The notes under the pieces are model-generated. The model saw nothing but the letters and a program-made list of their open reading frames with translations, did no database searches and was not told the origin of the DNA. A stretch of 6,423 nt of DNA. It comes from Planctomycetota bacterium (GTDB lineage: Bacteria > Planctomycetota > UBA1135 > UBA2386). Every line of letters begins with the position of its first letter. Within the stretch, counting starts at the first letter, position 1. Positions 6,050-6,423 of the stretch are shown here, one piece after another. The stretch is from positions 1 through 6,423 of the forward strand of contig JAGQRA010000576.1 in the NCBI GenBank assembly GCA_020425885.1, given 5' to 3'. Both the position numbers and the translations under genes were made by a program.

Positions 6050-6423
6050 CTACCGCGCCAGTCGGATCCCGGCGAACATCCAGCGCTCGTGCGGATGGTA
6101 GAAGTTGCGGTAGCTGGGCCGGGTGTGCCCCGCCGGAGTCGCCTGGCAACCGCCGCGCAACACGATCTGATTGATCATGAACTTGCCGTTGTACTCGCCG
6201 AGCGTGCCCTCGAACGGGCGGTATCCGGGGTAGGCGCCGTATTGGCTGCTGGTCCACTGCCAGACCGTATCGGTCAACTGCTCGAGATCGCCGTCCGCGG
6301 CCGTGACCGCCGCGTGCTCCCATTCGAACTCGGTCGGTAACCGACAGCGGGCCCAGCGGGAATAGGCGTCGGCCTCGAAGAAGCTGACGTGACGGACCGG
6401 TTCCTGTGGGTCGACGGGGCGCA
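6050..6423 (-). CDS. egtB: EgtB-type hercynine sulfoxide synthase, C-terminal fragment (5' part beyond right edge)
   Basis: The last 123 codons and the stop are visible. EgtB is a non-heme iron enzyme that joins hercynine and a thiol (gamma-glutamylcysteine or cysteine) with oxygen to give the sulfoxide precursor of ergothioneine in the cytoplasm. The visible part is the end of the FGE-sulfatase/SUMF1-like domain: [33 protein letters not shown], then [17 protein letters not shown] and [14 protein letters not shown] with the terminal FAGIRLAR. The EYNGKF and YRNFYHP blocks distinguish EgtB from generic SUMF1 proteins. The DinB-like iron-binding N-terminal domain lies outside the window. The stretch between the RLPTE and VWQWT blocks is short (about 14 residues), and the usual GDVWEW or GNVWEW reads TDTVWQW. 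No egtD methyltransferase gene follows it in the visible downstream sequence. OvoA-like enzymes are less likely because the protein ends here without a methyltransferase domain. Confidence 0.88.
   Translation of the reverse strand, partial: RPVDPQEPVRHVSFFEADAYSRWARCRLPTEFEWEHAAVTAADGDLEQLTDTVWQWTSSQYGAYPGYRPFEGTLGEYNGKFMINQIVLRGGCQATPAGHTRPSYRNFYHPHERWMFAGIRLAR

Noticed and set aside
5598..6323. A 241-codon minus-strand open frame across egtB, the gap and the next gene
   Set aside because: It runs out of frame through the clear EgtB C-terminus and the signal peptide. Its product is Arg/Pro/Ser-rich with no family signature.

Overview
The window is a GC-rich (roughly two-thirds G+C) bacterial chromosomal segment. 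Every gene I can support lies on the minus strand, so genes read from right to left. The mix of a large membrane Ser/Thr kinase with a long beta-rich ectodomain, a secreted transglutaminase-like protein, a small secreted lipoprotein and EgtB, plus weak Shine-Dalgarno use at one gene, suggests a large-genome Gram-negative-type bacterium such as a planctomycete, or possibly an acidobacterium or myxobacterium. This is an inference from gene style; no rRNA or marker gene is present.

Layout in transcription order: (1) 6423-6050, the C-terminal 123 codons of an EgtB-type sulfoxide synthase of ergothioneine synthesis, open at the right edge. (2) 6049-5756, a 294-bp gap with a hairpin just after egtB and a 13-bp tandem direct repeat just before the next gene. 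(3) 5755-3632, a 707-residue exported multidomain protein with a transglutaminase-like Cys-His-Glu core. (4) 3600-3019, a 193-residue putative lipoprotein of unknown family, 31 bp downstream with a good ribosome binding site. (5) 2899-1, a Ser/Thr protein kinase with a proline-rich N-terminus, a complete kinase domain, one transmembrane helix near residues 450-466, and at least 500 residues of predicted extracytoplasmic beta-sandwich sequence running off the left edge. The kinase is the largest gene in the window, although it is open at the left edge.

Genes 3 to 5 are co-directional and closely spaced and probably form one operon. A plausible but unproven reading is an envelope-facing module: an exported transglutaminase-like enzyme and an outer or periplasmic lipoprotein act outside the cytoplasmic membrane, and the kinase senses something outside with its ectodomain and signals in the cytoplasm. 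The kinase is unusual in having HLD instead of HRD in the catalytic loop and a Thr/Pro-rich activation-segment insertion of about 40 residues. Long open frames on the plus strand opposite these genes are antisense shadows and are not annotated. No tRNA, rRNA, CRISPR, insertion sequence or phage gene was seen.
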